DNA from: Parerythrobacter_A sp963761775
GTDB taxonomy: Bacteria > Pseudomonadota > Alphaproteobacteria > Sphingomonadales > Sphingomonadaceae
NCBI GenBank assembly: GCA_963761775.1
Contig: CAVXIF010000011.1
Location: 1,131,808-1,195,807 of the forward strand
DNA: 64,000 bases
Reading direction: 5' to 3'
A program made the position numbers and the translations under genes. Shown one piece after another: positions 40,893-49,175 of the stretch (position 1 is its first letter; each line of letters begins with the position of its first letter). Below the pieces are notes generated by a model. That model searched no databases. It saw only the letters and a list, made by a program, of their open reading frames with translations, and had not been told where the DNA came from.

Positions 40893-41141
40893 CTACTTGC
40901 CGTGCTTCGCTTCGAGCGCAGCGACCCGCTCCGCCAGCGCGATGCTGTCTTCGCGCGCCTTGGTGGCCATCGCCTTGACCGTGTCGAATTCCTCGCGGCT
41001 GACGAAATCCATGCCACCCATCGCTTCTTTCACACGCTCGCGCGCGCTTTCGCGGGCTTCGCGGGTCATGCCCGCAAAGGTGCCCGCCGCGCTGTTGGCG
41101 AGTTTGACGAAATCGGCGATCATCGGGTTCTGGCTCTGCAT
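40893..41141 (-). CDS. ubiK: Ubiquinone biosynthesis accessory factor UbiK (YqiC/BMFP family)
   Basis: 82 residues from MQSQNPMIADFVKLANSAAG. A first amphipathic helix is followed by a C-terminal coiled coil (FVSREEFDTVKAMATKARED, ALAERVAALEAKHGK), the layout of the family, which binds lipids and helps the Ubi complex. Between tspO and the small protein gene. Confidence 0.88.
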   Translation of the reverse strand: MQSQNPMIADFVKLANSAAGTFAGMTREARESARERVKEAMGGMDFVSREEFDTVKAMATKAREDSIALAERVAALEAKHGK

Positions 41142-41181
41142 GCGGCATATCTGGCGATGCGAGGCTTCCGGCGCAAGTGTC

Positions 41182-41730
41182 TTAGAACTCCACGCGCTGC
41201 ACGGCTTGCGTCGGGTCCACCCCGTCGGCATCGGGGTTGAGCGCCAGGAACTGGTAATTCAGCACGCCCGCAAAACACACCCACACCAGATACGGCACCA
41301 GCAGCAAACCGGCCAGCGGACGAATCTGCCAGAACCGCGCGATGGTAGCGGTCAGGACCAGCACCAGCACGGTCAACACGATCAGCCCGCCCGTCATCTG
41401 GTACGCGCCGAAAAACACCGGCGTCCAGGACAGGTTCAGCGCGAACTGCACCGCGAACAGCACCAGCGCGGCGGTCCGACCCTTTGCACCCCACGCGGCG
41501 CAAACCAGCGCAAGCGCGATACCCATCATCACATAGAGGATGCTCCACACGATGCCGAACCACATCGGCGGCGGGAAGATCGCGGGCTTTTCAAGGCTCT
41601 GGAACCAGACGGTGTCCGGACTGCCCAGCTGGCCGAACAGGAAGCCGAGCAGCAGGCAGCCGGGCACCGCGAACAGCGCCCAGCGCAGGAAACTTGCGCG
41701 CAGTTGGCCTCTGGATGCCAGCATCGTCAT
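41182..41730 (-). CDS. tspO: TspO/MBR family protein
   Basis: 182 residues with five transmembrane helices. KPAIFPPPMWFGIVWSILYV is the conserved loop-helix motif, and ALNLSWTPVFFGAYQ and PYLVWVCFAGVLNYQFLALN follow. It binds porphyrins and cholesterol-like ligands; in photosynthetic alphaproteobacteria it modulates pigment genes. Confidence 0.93.
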   Translation of the reverse strand: MTMLASRGQLRASFLRWALFAVPGCLLLGFLFGQLGSPDTVWFQSLEKPAIFPPPMWFGIVWSILYVMMGIALALVCAAWGAKGRTAALVLFAVQFALNLSWTPVFFGAYQMTGGLIVLTVLVLVLTATIARFWQIRPLAGLLLVPYLVWVCFAGVLNYQFLALNPDADGVDPTQAVQRVEF

Positions 41731-41851
41731 GGTCGCGCGCTCCTGTGCGAATCCTCATCCGACGCCCCTGCGCCGTGGCGCCACTTATAGGCGGCGTACG
41801 AAAGGCGGCAATGGCACGCACTGGCTTGGCACAGGGCCGTACCGTCGCGGG

Positions 41852-42619
41852 TCATCTTGCGGTATCGGGCATCTCGTCGCGCTGGGTCCGGCGCGCCGAG
41901 ATCAGGAACTCCACATTGCCTTCCGGCCCGGTAATGGGGCTGCGTTCGATGCCCTGCACGTGCCAGCCCTCGCCACCCAGCCATGCGGCGGTTTCGTCGC
42001 AGACGCGGGCGTGCAGTGCCGGATCGCGTACGACGCCGCCCTTGCCCACTTCGCTACGTGCCACTTCGAATTGCGGCTTGATCAGCGCGACCAGCTGGCA
42101 CACCGGCTCGGCCAGCCGCAGCGGCACCGCCAGCACCTTTGCCAGCGATATGAACGAGGCATCGCACACGACCCAATTATAACCCCGCCCGACAAGCTCA
42201 GGCGTCAGGATACGCGCGCTGGTCTGTTCCAGCACGGTGACGCGCGGGTCTTCTCGCAGGGCATAGGCCAGCTGGTTGGTGCCGCTGTCCACCGCAATGA
42301 CGTGCGCCGCGCCTTTCGTCAGCAGCACATCGGTAAAGCCGCCGGTGGAACTGCCCACATCCATTGCGGTCACGCCCGACGGGTCCAGGGCAAACACCTC
42401 CAGCGCATGCGCCAGCTTGATGCCGCCACGCCCGACCCACGGATGGTCCCGCCCACGCACGTCCAGCGGCGCATCCTCGGCCAGCGCCTGTCCCGGCTTC
42501 GCCAGCTTGGTCTCGCCGGAAAACACGATGCCCGCCATCACCAGTGCCTGCGCCCGCGTGCGGCTCGGTGCCAAACCGCGCTGGACGAGCAGCTGGTCGA
42601 TACGTGTCTTGCGTGGCAT
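41852..42619 (-). CDS. tlyA: TlyA-family rRNA methyltransferase (S4 + FtsJ domains)
   Basis: 255 residues. An N-terminal S4 RNA-binding domain (RIDQLLVQRGLAPSRTRAQA) leads into a Rossmann methyltransferase (MDVGSSTGGFTDVLLTKGA as SAM motif; ALIKPQFEVARSEVGKGGVV). TlyA 2'-O-methylates cytidines in 16S and 23S rRNA. The ATG at 42619 is chosen because the family begins MPRKTRID. Confidence 0.92.
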   Translation of the reverse strand: MPRKTRIDQLLVQRGLAPSRTRAQALVMAGIVFSGETKLAKPGQALAEDAPLDVRGRDHPWVGRGGIKLAHALEVFALDPSGVTAMDVGSSTGGFTDVLLTKGAAHVIAVDSGTNQLAYALREDPRVTVLEQTSARILTPELVGRGYNWVVCDASFISLAKVLAVPLRLAEPVCQLVALIKPQFEVARSEVGKGGVVRDPALHARVCDETAAWLGGEGWHVQGIERSPITGPEGNVEFLISARRTQRDEMPDTAR

Positions 42620-42704
42620 GGTGGCGGCGATAGAAGGGCGCGGACATATTTGCCAAGCGCCAAGTCCGTCGTACCCGTCCCGAACCAGGAGCACCCCGTC
42701 CCCG

Positions 42705-43229
42705 ATGCGCCTTCCCCTGTCCCTGTTGGTGTCTGCGAGTATTGTCGGCGGCTGCACTTCCGAACCCGACGAAACTGCACCCGAAGCAGTTGTCACGCCC
42801 GCCGTGGTGCTGACCGGAAACCCCGCGCCCGCTCTCCCGGCAGGAAAGACGCTTGCGGCGGGTGACTGGCAGATCATGGAAACCGGCAAGGGTGTAACTG
42901 CACGATTTGCTAGCGTTGACGGCGTGGCGCAACTGGTGGTGCGGTGCAATCGGGAAACGCGGCAGGTATTCGTCGAACGCCCCGGTGTCGTGGCGACCGG
43001 ACAGGAACACTCGATTATTGCGGGCGGAGAGCGCTTCATCCTGCCGATGGCGGCGCGGCCCGACGGACAGGCCGGCATGTCCGCACCGGTCAATCCGCTG
43101 CAACCCATCCTCGCAGCGATGGCCATTCCCGCCACCAGCTTTACCCTGCTCGGCCCAGGCCCGACCGAAACGCAACTCCCCGCCGCGCCGGGCATAACAA
43201 GAGTTATCGACACATGCCTGACCGCCTGA
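42705..43229 (+). CDS. Putative lipoprotein
   Basis: 174 residues, start preceded by AGGAG. A signal peptide ends in a lipobox-like SIVGGC (Cys17), followed by a Thr/Pro/Ala-rich linker. The folded part includes TLAAGDWQIMETGKGVTARF, a middle ERFILPMAARPDG and the C-terminal GITRVIDTC. It shares layout with the next gene, so the two look like tandem paralogues. Function unknown. Confidence 0.8.
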   Translation: MRLPLSLLVSASIVGGCTSEPDETAPEAVVTPAVVLTGNPAPALPAGKTLAAGDWQIMETGKGVTARFASVDGVAQLVVRCNRETRQVFVERPGVVATGQEHSIIAGGERFILPMAARPDGQAGMSAPVNPLQPILAAMAIPATSFTLLGPGPTETQLPAAPGITRVIDTCLTA

Positions 43230-43243
43230 ACCGCAAATCCAAT

Positions 43244-43795
43244 ATGAAGCGCAACGTCGCTGTCGCACTGGTAGCGAGCGCCAGCCTGCTGACTGTCTGC
43301 TGCGTGCCCGCGCCATCGCCGCCGCCAGCAGCGCCACCGCCGGTGGTGGTCGCGCCGGCGCCCGCGCCCGTTGCGACGCTGGCCGCGCCGCAATATGACA
43401 ACTGGCTGGACGCGCCGCAGACACCGGGCGACTGGCGTTACGAGACCGACGCGAACGAGACGCTGGCACTGTTCGGCTCCACTTCGCGGGGCAACGATGT
43501 GTTCGTGATGCGTTGCGACAAGCGCTCCGGTCGCGTCGGCATCGCGCGCACTGGCACAGTGGGCGATACCGCTGCCACCATGCGCATTCGCACCGAAACA
43601 GCGGACCGCACGGTGCAGGTCACCCCGCTTACCGGATCGCGCCCGCTGCTGACCACCGATTTCGCCGCGACCGATCCGTTGCTGGACGCGATGGCGCTAA
43701 GCCGCGGCCGGTTCGCCATCGAAACGGCGGGCAAGCCGGCGCTCTACCTGCCCGCATGGCCCGAAGTGACGCGCGTGATCGAGGATTGCCGCTGA
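43244..43795 (+). CDS. Putative lipoprotein, paralogue of the preceding gene
   Basis: 183 residues from ATG 43244 (an ATG at 43214 is an alternative). Lipobox-like LLTVCC (Cys19/20), then a Pro-rich linker (SPPPAAPPPVVVAPAPAP) and a domain with PQTPGDWRYETDANETLALF, MRIRTETADRTVQVTPLTGS and the C-terminal EVTRVIEDC. The ending GDW...TRVI(D/E)xC is shared with the previous protein. Function unknown, probably envelope-located. Confidence 0.82.
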   Translation: MKRNVAVALVASASLLTVCCVPAPSPPPAAPPPVVVAPAPAPVATLAAPQYDNWLDAPQTPGDWRYETDANETLALFGSTSRGNDVFVMRCDKRSGRVGIARTGTVGDTAATMRIRTETADRTVQVTPLTGSRPLLTTDFAATDPLLDAMALSRGRFAIETAGKPALYLPAWPEVTRVIEDCR

Positions 43796-43949
43796 GGCAA
43801 AACCGCATGTGTGAAAAGTTCGTCTCGGGTCTTGTAAATGTAACAGTGATGACTTATTGAATACAGCGAGAGCGGCGGCACACGCAGCTCTTGGCCCGCC
43901 CGGTGATCGGCACGGGTCTTGGCTTTACAGCGCGAAAGGAGGTGATCCG

Positions 43950-44009
43950 ATGTCTCATGGTTCAGCAGTGTTGAGGTCGGTAAGTTTCCGCACGAGGGTT
44001 AGCGGCTAA
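43950..44009 (+). CDS. 19-residue small ORF behind a perfect extended Shine-Dalgarno
   Basis: ATG 43950 to TAA 44007-44009 would encode MSHGSAVLRSVSFRTRVSG. The 15 bases 43934-43948 are an exact complement of the 3' end of 16S rRNA, and GGAGG lies seven bases before ATG. It is followed by hairpins that include a terminator. The peptide has no Ile/Leu/Val run, so it does not look like an attenuator of ilvE. It could be a small protein gene, an sRNA with translated head, or a ribosome-sequestering RNA. Low certainty that the peptide itself matters. Confidence 0.5.
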   Translation: MSHGSAVLRSVSFRTRVSG

Positions 44010-44056
44010 AACCCGCAAGACTATCGTGGGCGGCACTTCCTGGCCGCTGACCATGC

Positions 44057-44093
44057 GAAGGGCAGTATCTCCATTGCGGAGTTGCTGCCCTTC
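44057..44093 (+). terminator. Terminator-like hairpin after the small ORF
   Basis: A perfect 9-bp stem (GAAGGGCAG 44057-44065 with CTGCCCTTC 44085-44093) with a nested CTCC/GGAG inside. It is followed by CCATTTGTG and soon ATTTTCCTTT rather than a clean T run. It would end a short transcript started upstream of 43934, 90 bases before ilvE. Confidence 0.55.
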
Positions 44094-44182
44094 CCATTTG
44101 TGTCTGCGATTTTCCTTTGAGTTGGGCGCGTTTGCAGATTGCGCATTTGAAAATTAACCGCCGCCGCACTAGGCGCTGACAC

Positions 44183-45274
44183 ATGCAATTCGAACGCCGC
44201 CCCCACCCCGCTCCGATGGACGCCGATGCCCGCGCAGGCATTCTCGCCGACCCCGGCTTCGGCAAGCATTTCTCCGATCACATGGTGTCCATCGCGTTCG
44301 ACGTGGACGAGGATGGATCGAACGCCCGCTGGCATTCCGCAACCGTCGGCCCGCGCGAGCCGCTGGCGCTCGATCCCGCTGCCGCCGTGCTGCATTATGC
44401 GCAGGAAATCTTCGAAGGGATGAAGGCCTATCGCCACCCCGATGGCGGCATCGCCCTGTTCCGCCCCGAAGCGAACGCCGCGCGCTTCAACAACAGCGCA
44501 GACCGGATGGCCATGCCGCACCTGCCGCCCGAAATGTTCGTTGCTGCCGTACGCGAACTGGTCGCGGCGGACCGTGACTGGTTTCCTACCGTCGAAGGTG
44601 GGGCGCTCTACCTGCGACCCTTCATGATCGCTACGGAAGCGTTTCTCGGCGTGCGGCCCGCCCGGCAATATCGCTTCCTCGTCATCGCAAGTCCGGTCGG
44701 CGGCTATTTCAAATCGGGCGCGCCCGCCGTCAGCCTGTGGCTCAGCGATTACAGCCGCGCGGCACCCGGCGGCACGGGCGCGGCGAAAGCGGGCGGGAAT
44801 TACGCGGCCAGCCTGGTCCCGACCAGGGAAGCCTTCGCGCGCGGCCACGACCAGGTGCTGTTCCTCGATGCGGTGGAGCGCAAATGGGTGGAAGAGCTGG
44901 GCGGTATGAACCTGTTCTTCGCAATGGCCGACGGCAGCGTTATCACCCCCCCGCTGACCGGAACGATCCTGCCCGGCATCACCCGCGACAGCCTGATTGC
45001 GCTAATGCGCGAAGACGGTCTGACCGTGCGCGAGGAACCCTACAGCATCGACCAGTGGCAGGCGGATGCGGAGTCCGGCGCGCTGCTGGAAACGATGGCC
45101 TGCGGCACCGCGGCGGTGGTGACGGCGGTCGGCAAGGTGGAGGGGGCGGACCGCGCCTTCACCATCGGCACGGGCGGGCCGGGACAGCTGACGCAGAAAC
45201 TGCGCGAGCGGCTGGTCGGCATCCAGACCGGCACGGTCGAGGACACGCACGGCTGGGTCATGCGGCTCGATTGA
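44183..45274 (+). CDS. ilvE: Branched-chain amino acid aminotransferase
   Basis: 363 residues of the class IV PLP fold, BCAT type II size. HYAQEIFEGMKAYRHPDGGI is the conserved N-terminal segment. The catalytic lysine is in GAAKAGGNYAASL, and GGMNLFFAMADG is the phosphate-binding part. Final step of Leu/Ile/Val synthesis. Its stop overlaps the trhO start by one base (TGATG). Confidence 0.96.
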   Translation: MQFERRPHPAPMDADARAGILADPGFGKHFSDHMVSIAFDVDEDGSNARWHSATVGPREPLALDPAAAVLHYAQEIFEGMKAYRHPDGGIALFRPEANAARFNNSADRMAMPHLPPEMFVAAVRELVAADRDWFPTVEGGALYLRPFMIATEAFLGVRPARQYRFLVIASPVGGYFKSGAPAVSLWLSDYSRAAPGGTGAAKAGGNYAASLVPTREAFARGHDQVLFLDAVERKWVEELGGMNLFFAMADGSVITPPLTGTILPGITRDSLIALMREDGLTVREEPYSIDQWQADAESGALLETMACGTAAVVTAVGKVEGADRAFTIGTGGPGQLTQKLRERLVGIQTGTVEDTHGWVMRLD

Positions 45275-46191
45275 TGGTCAATTCGATTACGGTAGCTGCG
45301 CTGTATTGCTTCGCGCGAATGGATGACCTGCCTGTGCTAAAGGCGGCTCTGCTCGGCGTGTGCAAAACGGCGGAAGTGCGCGGTACTATCCTGCTGGCGC
45401 CCGAAGGCATCAACGGCACCATCGCCGGTTCGGAAATTGGCGTCGCGTCTGTCGTGCGCCATATCCGCGCGCTGCCCGGTTGCGCCGATCCCGAACTGAA
45501 ATACTCGACCGCCGCCGCGCCGCCGTTCAACCGGATGAAGGTGCGGGTGAAACGCGAGATCGTGACGATGGGGCAACCCGATATCGACCCTGCGGCCAAT
45601 ACAGGCACCTATGTCGATGCAACCGACTGGAACGCGCTGATTGCGGACCCTGATACCGTCGTAATCGACACCCGCAACGCATATGAAGTCGCCATCGGCA
45701 GCTTCGCAGGCGCAGTCGATCCGCACACCGCGCATTTCGGCGACTTTCCCGACTGGTTCCGCGCCCACCGCGACGAATTGCTGGCGGGCAAGAAGAAGGT
45801 GGCGATGTTCTGCACCGGCGGCATTCGCTGCGAAAAATCGACCAGCTTCCTGCGCAGCGAGGGCGTGGAGGACGTGTTCCATTTGAAAGGCGGCATTTTG
45901 CGCTACCTCGAAACCGTGCCCGAAGCCGACAGCCGATGGCAGGGCGAGTGTTTCGTGTTCGATGAACGGGTCGCGGTCGGACCGGGACTGTCGGCTGGGA
46001 GCCACGCGATGTGCCGCGCCTGCCGCCGTCCGGTGAGCAAAGCCGGCCAGGCCTCTTCGGACTATGTCGAAGGCGTCAGTTGCCCCGCCTGCATCGGCGA
46101 ACGCGACGACGCGCAGCGGGCACGATACGCCGAACGCCAGCGACAGGAAACGCTCGCGGCCAAACGCGGCAAGGCGCATGTGGGCCGGTGA
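45274..46191 (+). CDS. trhO: tRNA uridine(34) hydroxylase / rhodanese-related TrhO (YceA)
   Basis: 305 residues. The N-terminal acylphosphatase-like part contains LLAPEGINGTIAGS. The rhodanese domain has the active Cys in MFCTGGIRCEKSTSFLRSEG, and the Cys-rich C-terminus (AMCRACRRPVSKA, VSCPACIGE) is typical of the family. It hydroxylates U34 in tRNA for ho5U-derived wobble bases. Coupled to ilvE by overlap. Confidence 0.95.
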   Translation: MVNSITVAALYCFARMDDLPVLKAALLGVCKTAEVRGTILLAPEGINGTIAGSEIGVASVVRHIRALPGCADPELKYSTAAAPPFNRMKVRVKREIVTMGQPDIDPAANTGTYVDATDWNALIADPDTVVIDTRNAYEVAIGSFAGAVDPHTAHFGDFPDWFRAHRDELLAGKKKVAMFCTGGIRCEKSTSFLRSEGVEDVFHLKGGILRYLETVPEADSRWQGECFVFDERVAVGPGLSAGSHAMCRACRRPVSKAGQASSDYVEGVSCPACIGERDDAQRARYAERQRQETLAAKRGKAHVGR

Positions 46192-46833
46192 CAGAGGGAA
46201 TGCGCGACCTGCCCGTCCTCTACAGCTTCCGTCGCTGCCCCTACGCGATGCGCGCCCGCATGGCGCTGTTCGTCAGCGGCACGGTGTGCGAATTGCGCGA
46301 GGTGAAGCTGGCCGACAAACCGCCGGAACTGCGCGCGATATCGGAAAAAGCCACCGTGCCGACCATGCTCCTGCCCGACGGAACCGTGCTCGACGAAAGC
46401 CTTGCCATCATGCACTGGGCGCTGGCACAGTACCGATCCCGAAGGCTGGCTGGAGCGTGACGACCCGGCGCTGGTCGCGCTGATAGACGGGCCGTTCAAG
46501 CATCACCTCGACCGGTTCAAATACCCCTCGCGCTATGGCGACTGCAATCCGATGCCACACCGCGAAGCGGCGATGGACATCGTGGCGCAGCTCAATGCAC
46601 GGTTGAATGCCCACGCCAATTTGTCGGGGCCGGAGCGCGCACTGACCGATATCGCCATTTTCCCGTTCATCCGCCAGTTCGCGAATACCGACCGCGACTG
46701 GTTCGACGCGCAACCGCTATCGGACCTGCACGCCTGGCTGGAACGCCACCTTGCCTCCACGCTGTTCGCCGCGATCATGCCAAAGCACAAACCCTGGCGC
46801 AGCAGCGATGCGGTGAAGCACTTTCCGGACTAA
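46188..46833 (+). pseudogene. Glutathione S-transferase family protein, frameshifted
   Basis: The thioredoxin-like N-terminal domain (LPVLYSFRRCPYAMRARMAL, LDESLAIMHWALA) lies in one frame and the helical C-terminal domain (STDPEGWLERDDPALVALID) in another. The break is at about 46428-46436, where bases are missing. Start uncertain: GTG 46188 (GTGA overlap with the trhO stop) or ATG 46200, which lacks spacing for a ribosome-binding site. Rejoined length about 212 residues, normal for this GST class. Substrate unknown. Confidence 0.8.
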
Positions 46834-46836
46834 CGG

Positions 46837-47739
46837 TCAGGCCGGACACTGCGCCAGTTCGCTGCGGAACGTGTCGATCAGCCAGCTTGCCGCCGGTCCG
46901 GGCCGTGCATCGCGCCGCCATAGCGCGCTCAGCGTGTAATCGGTCCCCGGCTTCTCCGGCAGGTCCAGCGCCACAAGGGCGCCCGATGCAAGGTCGCCAG
47001 CCACCGCCGCACGCGGCATGTTGCCCCAACCGATACCCTCTTTCAATAACGCATGTTTCGCGCCCAGATCGGCCAGCCGCCATTGTTCGCGCGCAATCAC
47101 CGAGAACTCGCGCCCCTGCGTCAGCGGCGAGCGATCGGACAGCACCAGTTGCAAATGGGCGCGGCTCTCGCCCGGTGCGATGTTGGGCGCTGCCAGCGGA
47201 TGTCCGGGTGCTGCAACGGGTATCAGCTCGACCGACCCTATCGCCTGCCGCTCCAGCGCCGGATGATCGGTGATAACCGGCCCGCCGATCGCCAGCGCAG
47301 CCTCGACATCCAGCAGACAGGCCGCCACCGCACCCAGCGCTTCCACCTGCAACCGCAGGGCAACGGTCGGGAACATGGCGCGGAACGCGCGCAGCACGCG
47401 CGCCGTCGCTTCGCCCGGCACCATCACATCGACCACCAGCGACACATCGCTCTCCAGCCCGCTATGCAGGCTGCGCACCTTGGCCAGCAGGCTGTCGATG
47501 CTTCCGGTAACCGCCCGCGTTTCGGCAAGCAGGCCAGCGCCCGCATCGGTCAGCACCGGCTTGCGCGATCCTTCGCGTGCGAACAGCGCGACGCCCAGCT
47601 GCGCTTCGAGCTGCGCAATGCCGTAGCTGATGGCGGAGACTGCGCGCCCCATATTGCGTGCCGCTCCGCCGAAGCTACCCGCCTCGACAACCGCCGCGAA
47701 GATGCGCAGCTGGTCCAGCGTGGGGTCGCCAAGCTTCAT
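46837..47739 (-). CDS. LysR-family transcriptional regulator
   Basis: 300 residues from MKLGDPTLDQLRIFAAVVEA. The HTH (SFGGAARNMGRAVSAISYGI, QLEAQLGVALF) is intact and so is the effector domain. It is divergently oriented from the pirin/azoreductase pair with a 106-base gap, the classic layout for a LysR regulator of its neighbours. Ends convergent to the GST gene three bases away. Confidence 0.92.
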   Translation of the reverse strand: MKLGDPTLDQLRIFAAVVEAGSFGGAARNMGRAVSAISYGIAQLEAQLGVALFAREGSRKPVLTDAGAGLLAETRAVTGSIDSLLAKVRSLHSGLESDVSLVVDVMVPGEATARVLRAFRAMFPTVALRLQVEALGAVAACLLDVEAALAIGGPVITDHPALERQAIGSVELIPVAAPGHPLAAPNIAPGESRAHLQLVLSDRSPLTQGREFSVIAREQWRLADLGAKHALLKEGIGWGNMPRAAVAGDLASGALVALDLPEKPGTDYTLSALWRRDARPGPAASWLIDTFRSELAQCPA

Positions 47740-47845
47740 AACCGTTCCGATAATCCGATCATCCTGAACGTATTTGTTCCACTTATCCGGCGACAGCGCA
47801 ATCGCTATCTGCCTTTCACAGCAACACGCCAGCAGGAGGCATACG

Positions 47846-48556
47846 ATGATCGAACACCGCCCCTTCGCCACGCTCGGCTCCGCCAATCACGGCTGGCTCG
47901 ACGCGCATCACCATTTCAGCTTTGCCGCCTACCACGACCCCGCCCGCGTCAACTGGGGCGCATTGCGTGTCTGGAACGATGATACCATCGCGGCGGGCAC
48001 CGGCTTTCCCACGCATTCGCACGCCGACATGGAAATCATTACCTACGTCCGCAAAGGCGCGATTACCCACACCGACAACATGGGCAATGAAGGCCGCACC
48101 GAAGCGGGCGATGTACAGGTGATGAGCGCAGGCACCGGCATTGCCCATTCGGAATATAACCGCGAGGACGACGAAACGCAGATTTTCCAGATCTGGATCG
48201 TGCCTGACGCGCGCGGCGGCGAACCGGCATGGGGGGCGCGCCCTTTCCCGAAGGAGGGACGCGAAGGACAATTCGTAGCCCTCGCCTCTAATGCGGCGAA
48301 CGACGGGACCGGTTTCGGGCCATTGCCGATCCGCGCCGATGCCAGCGTGCTGGGCGCAACGGTAAAGGCTGGGGAAAGCGTCACCTATCGCCCTGCCAGC
48401 GCCGGTCGGCACCTCTATCTTGTGCCCGCCACGGGTCGGATAGCTATCGGTAACGTCGAGGCAGTCGCGCGCGACGGAATCGCCATTACCGGCGAGAACG
48501 ACATCACCATCACGGCCATCGAAGACGCGGAACTCATCCTCGTCGATGCCGCCTGA
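47846..48556 (+). CDS. Pirin family protein
   Basis: 236 residues, bicupin. Metal-ligand region GTGFPTHSHADMEIITYVRK and MSAGTGIAHSEYNREDDETQ are the pirin motifs, with the second cupin from about 140. Pirins act as quercetinases or redox sensors. Start MIEHRPFATLGS chosen by family and by AGGAGG upstream. Probably co-transcribed with the azoreductase (25 bases apart). Confidence 0.93.
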   Translation: MIEHRPFATLGSANHGWLDAHHHFSFAAYHDPARVNWGALRVWNDDTIAAGTGFPTHSHADMEIITYVRKGAITHTDNMGNEGRTEAGDVQVMSAGTGIAHSEYNREDDETQIFQIWIVPDARGGEPAWGARPFPKEGREGQFVALASNAANDGTGFGPLPIRADASVLGATVKAGESVTYRPASAGRHLYLVPATGRIAIGNVEAVARDGIAITGENDITITAIEDAELILVDAA

Positions 48557-48581
48557 ACACATACGAGAAGGAACACGGAAC

Positions 48582-49175
48582 ATGGGTAACATTCTGCATA
48601 TCACCGCCAGCATCAAGGGCGCCGAATCCGTTTCGCGCGCGCTGAGCACCACCATCGCCAGCACGTTGCGCGACGAAACCGGCAAGCAAGTCATCGAACG
48701 CGATTTGAGCCAAAACGACCTGCCCTTCGTTTCCGCGGAGAGTTTCGGCGCGGCGCAGGTGCCACCAGCCGACCGCACGCCTGCACAGGCCGAAGCGACG
48801 GCGGCGGGCGACCAGCTCATCGCCGAATTGCAGGACGCCGACATCGTGGTGTTCGGCGTGCCGATCTACAACTTCGCCGTCCCCGCCACTGTTAAAGCAT
48901 GGGCCGATCTGGTGGCGCGCGCGGGGACAACGTTCAAATATACGCCCGACGGGCCTGAGGGGCTGCTCAAGGAAAAGCGCGCCTACATCGCGGTCGCATC
49001 GGGCGGAACGCAGGTCGATAGCGACATGGACTTCATGACGCCGTGGCTGCGCCATTTTCTCGGCTTCCTCGGTATCGGCGATGCGCAGGTCATCGCGGCG
49101 GATGGCCTGATGGGCGGCGATGGCGAGGCAAAGATCGCAGCGGCATCGGCTGAAGCTGCGCAGGTAACGGCCTAA
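48582..49175 (+). CDS. azoR: FMN-dependent NADH azoreductase/quinone reductase
   Basis: 197 residues, flavodoxin-like fold. MGNILHITASIKGAESVSRA starts the FMN-binding loop; VFGVPIYNFAVPATVKAWAD and AVASGGTQVDSDMDFMTPW are the family segments. It reduces quinones or azo dyes with two electrons, a detoxification role that fits the pirin neighbour and LysR regulator. Confidence 0.93.
   Translation: MGNILHITASIKGAESVSRALSTTIASTLRDETGKQVIERDLSQNDLPFVSAESFGAAQVPPADRTPAQAEATAAGDQLIAELQDADIVVFGVPIYNFAVPATVKAWADLVARAGTTFKYTPDGPEGLLKEKRAYIAVASGGTQVDSDMDFMTPWLRHFLGFLGIGDAQVIAADGLMGGDGEAKIAAASAEAAQVTA

Larger units (their letters stand above)
43796..44182. other. 387-base region upstream of ilvE holding a small leader-like ORF and hairpins
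   Basis: No normal-size gene. From 43934 there is a perfect extended ribosome-binding site, a 19-codon ORF, a stem-loop (GCGGC 44030-44034 with GCCGC 44043-44047) and a terminator-like hairpin (44057-44093). The first 130 bases show nothing clear. Confidence 0.5.

Noticed and set aside
43934..43948. Possible 16S rRNA fragment on the minus strand
   Set aside because: The match to the 16S end stops at 15 bases; upstream 16S sequence is absent, so it is an SD complement, not an rRNA remnant.
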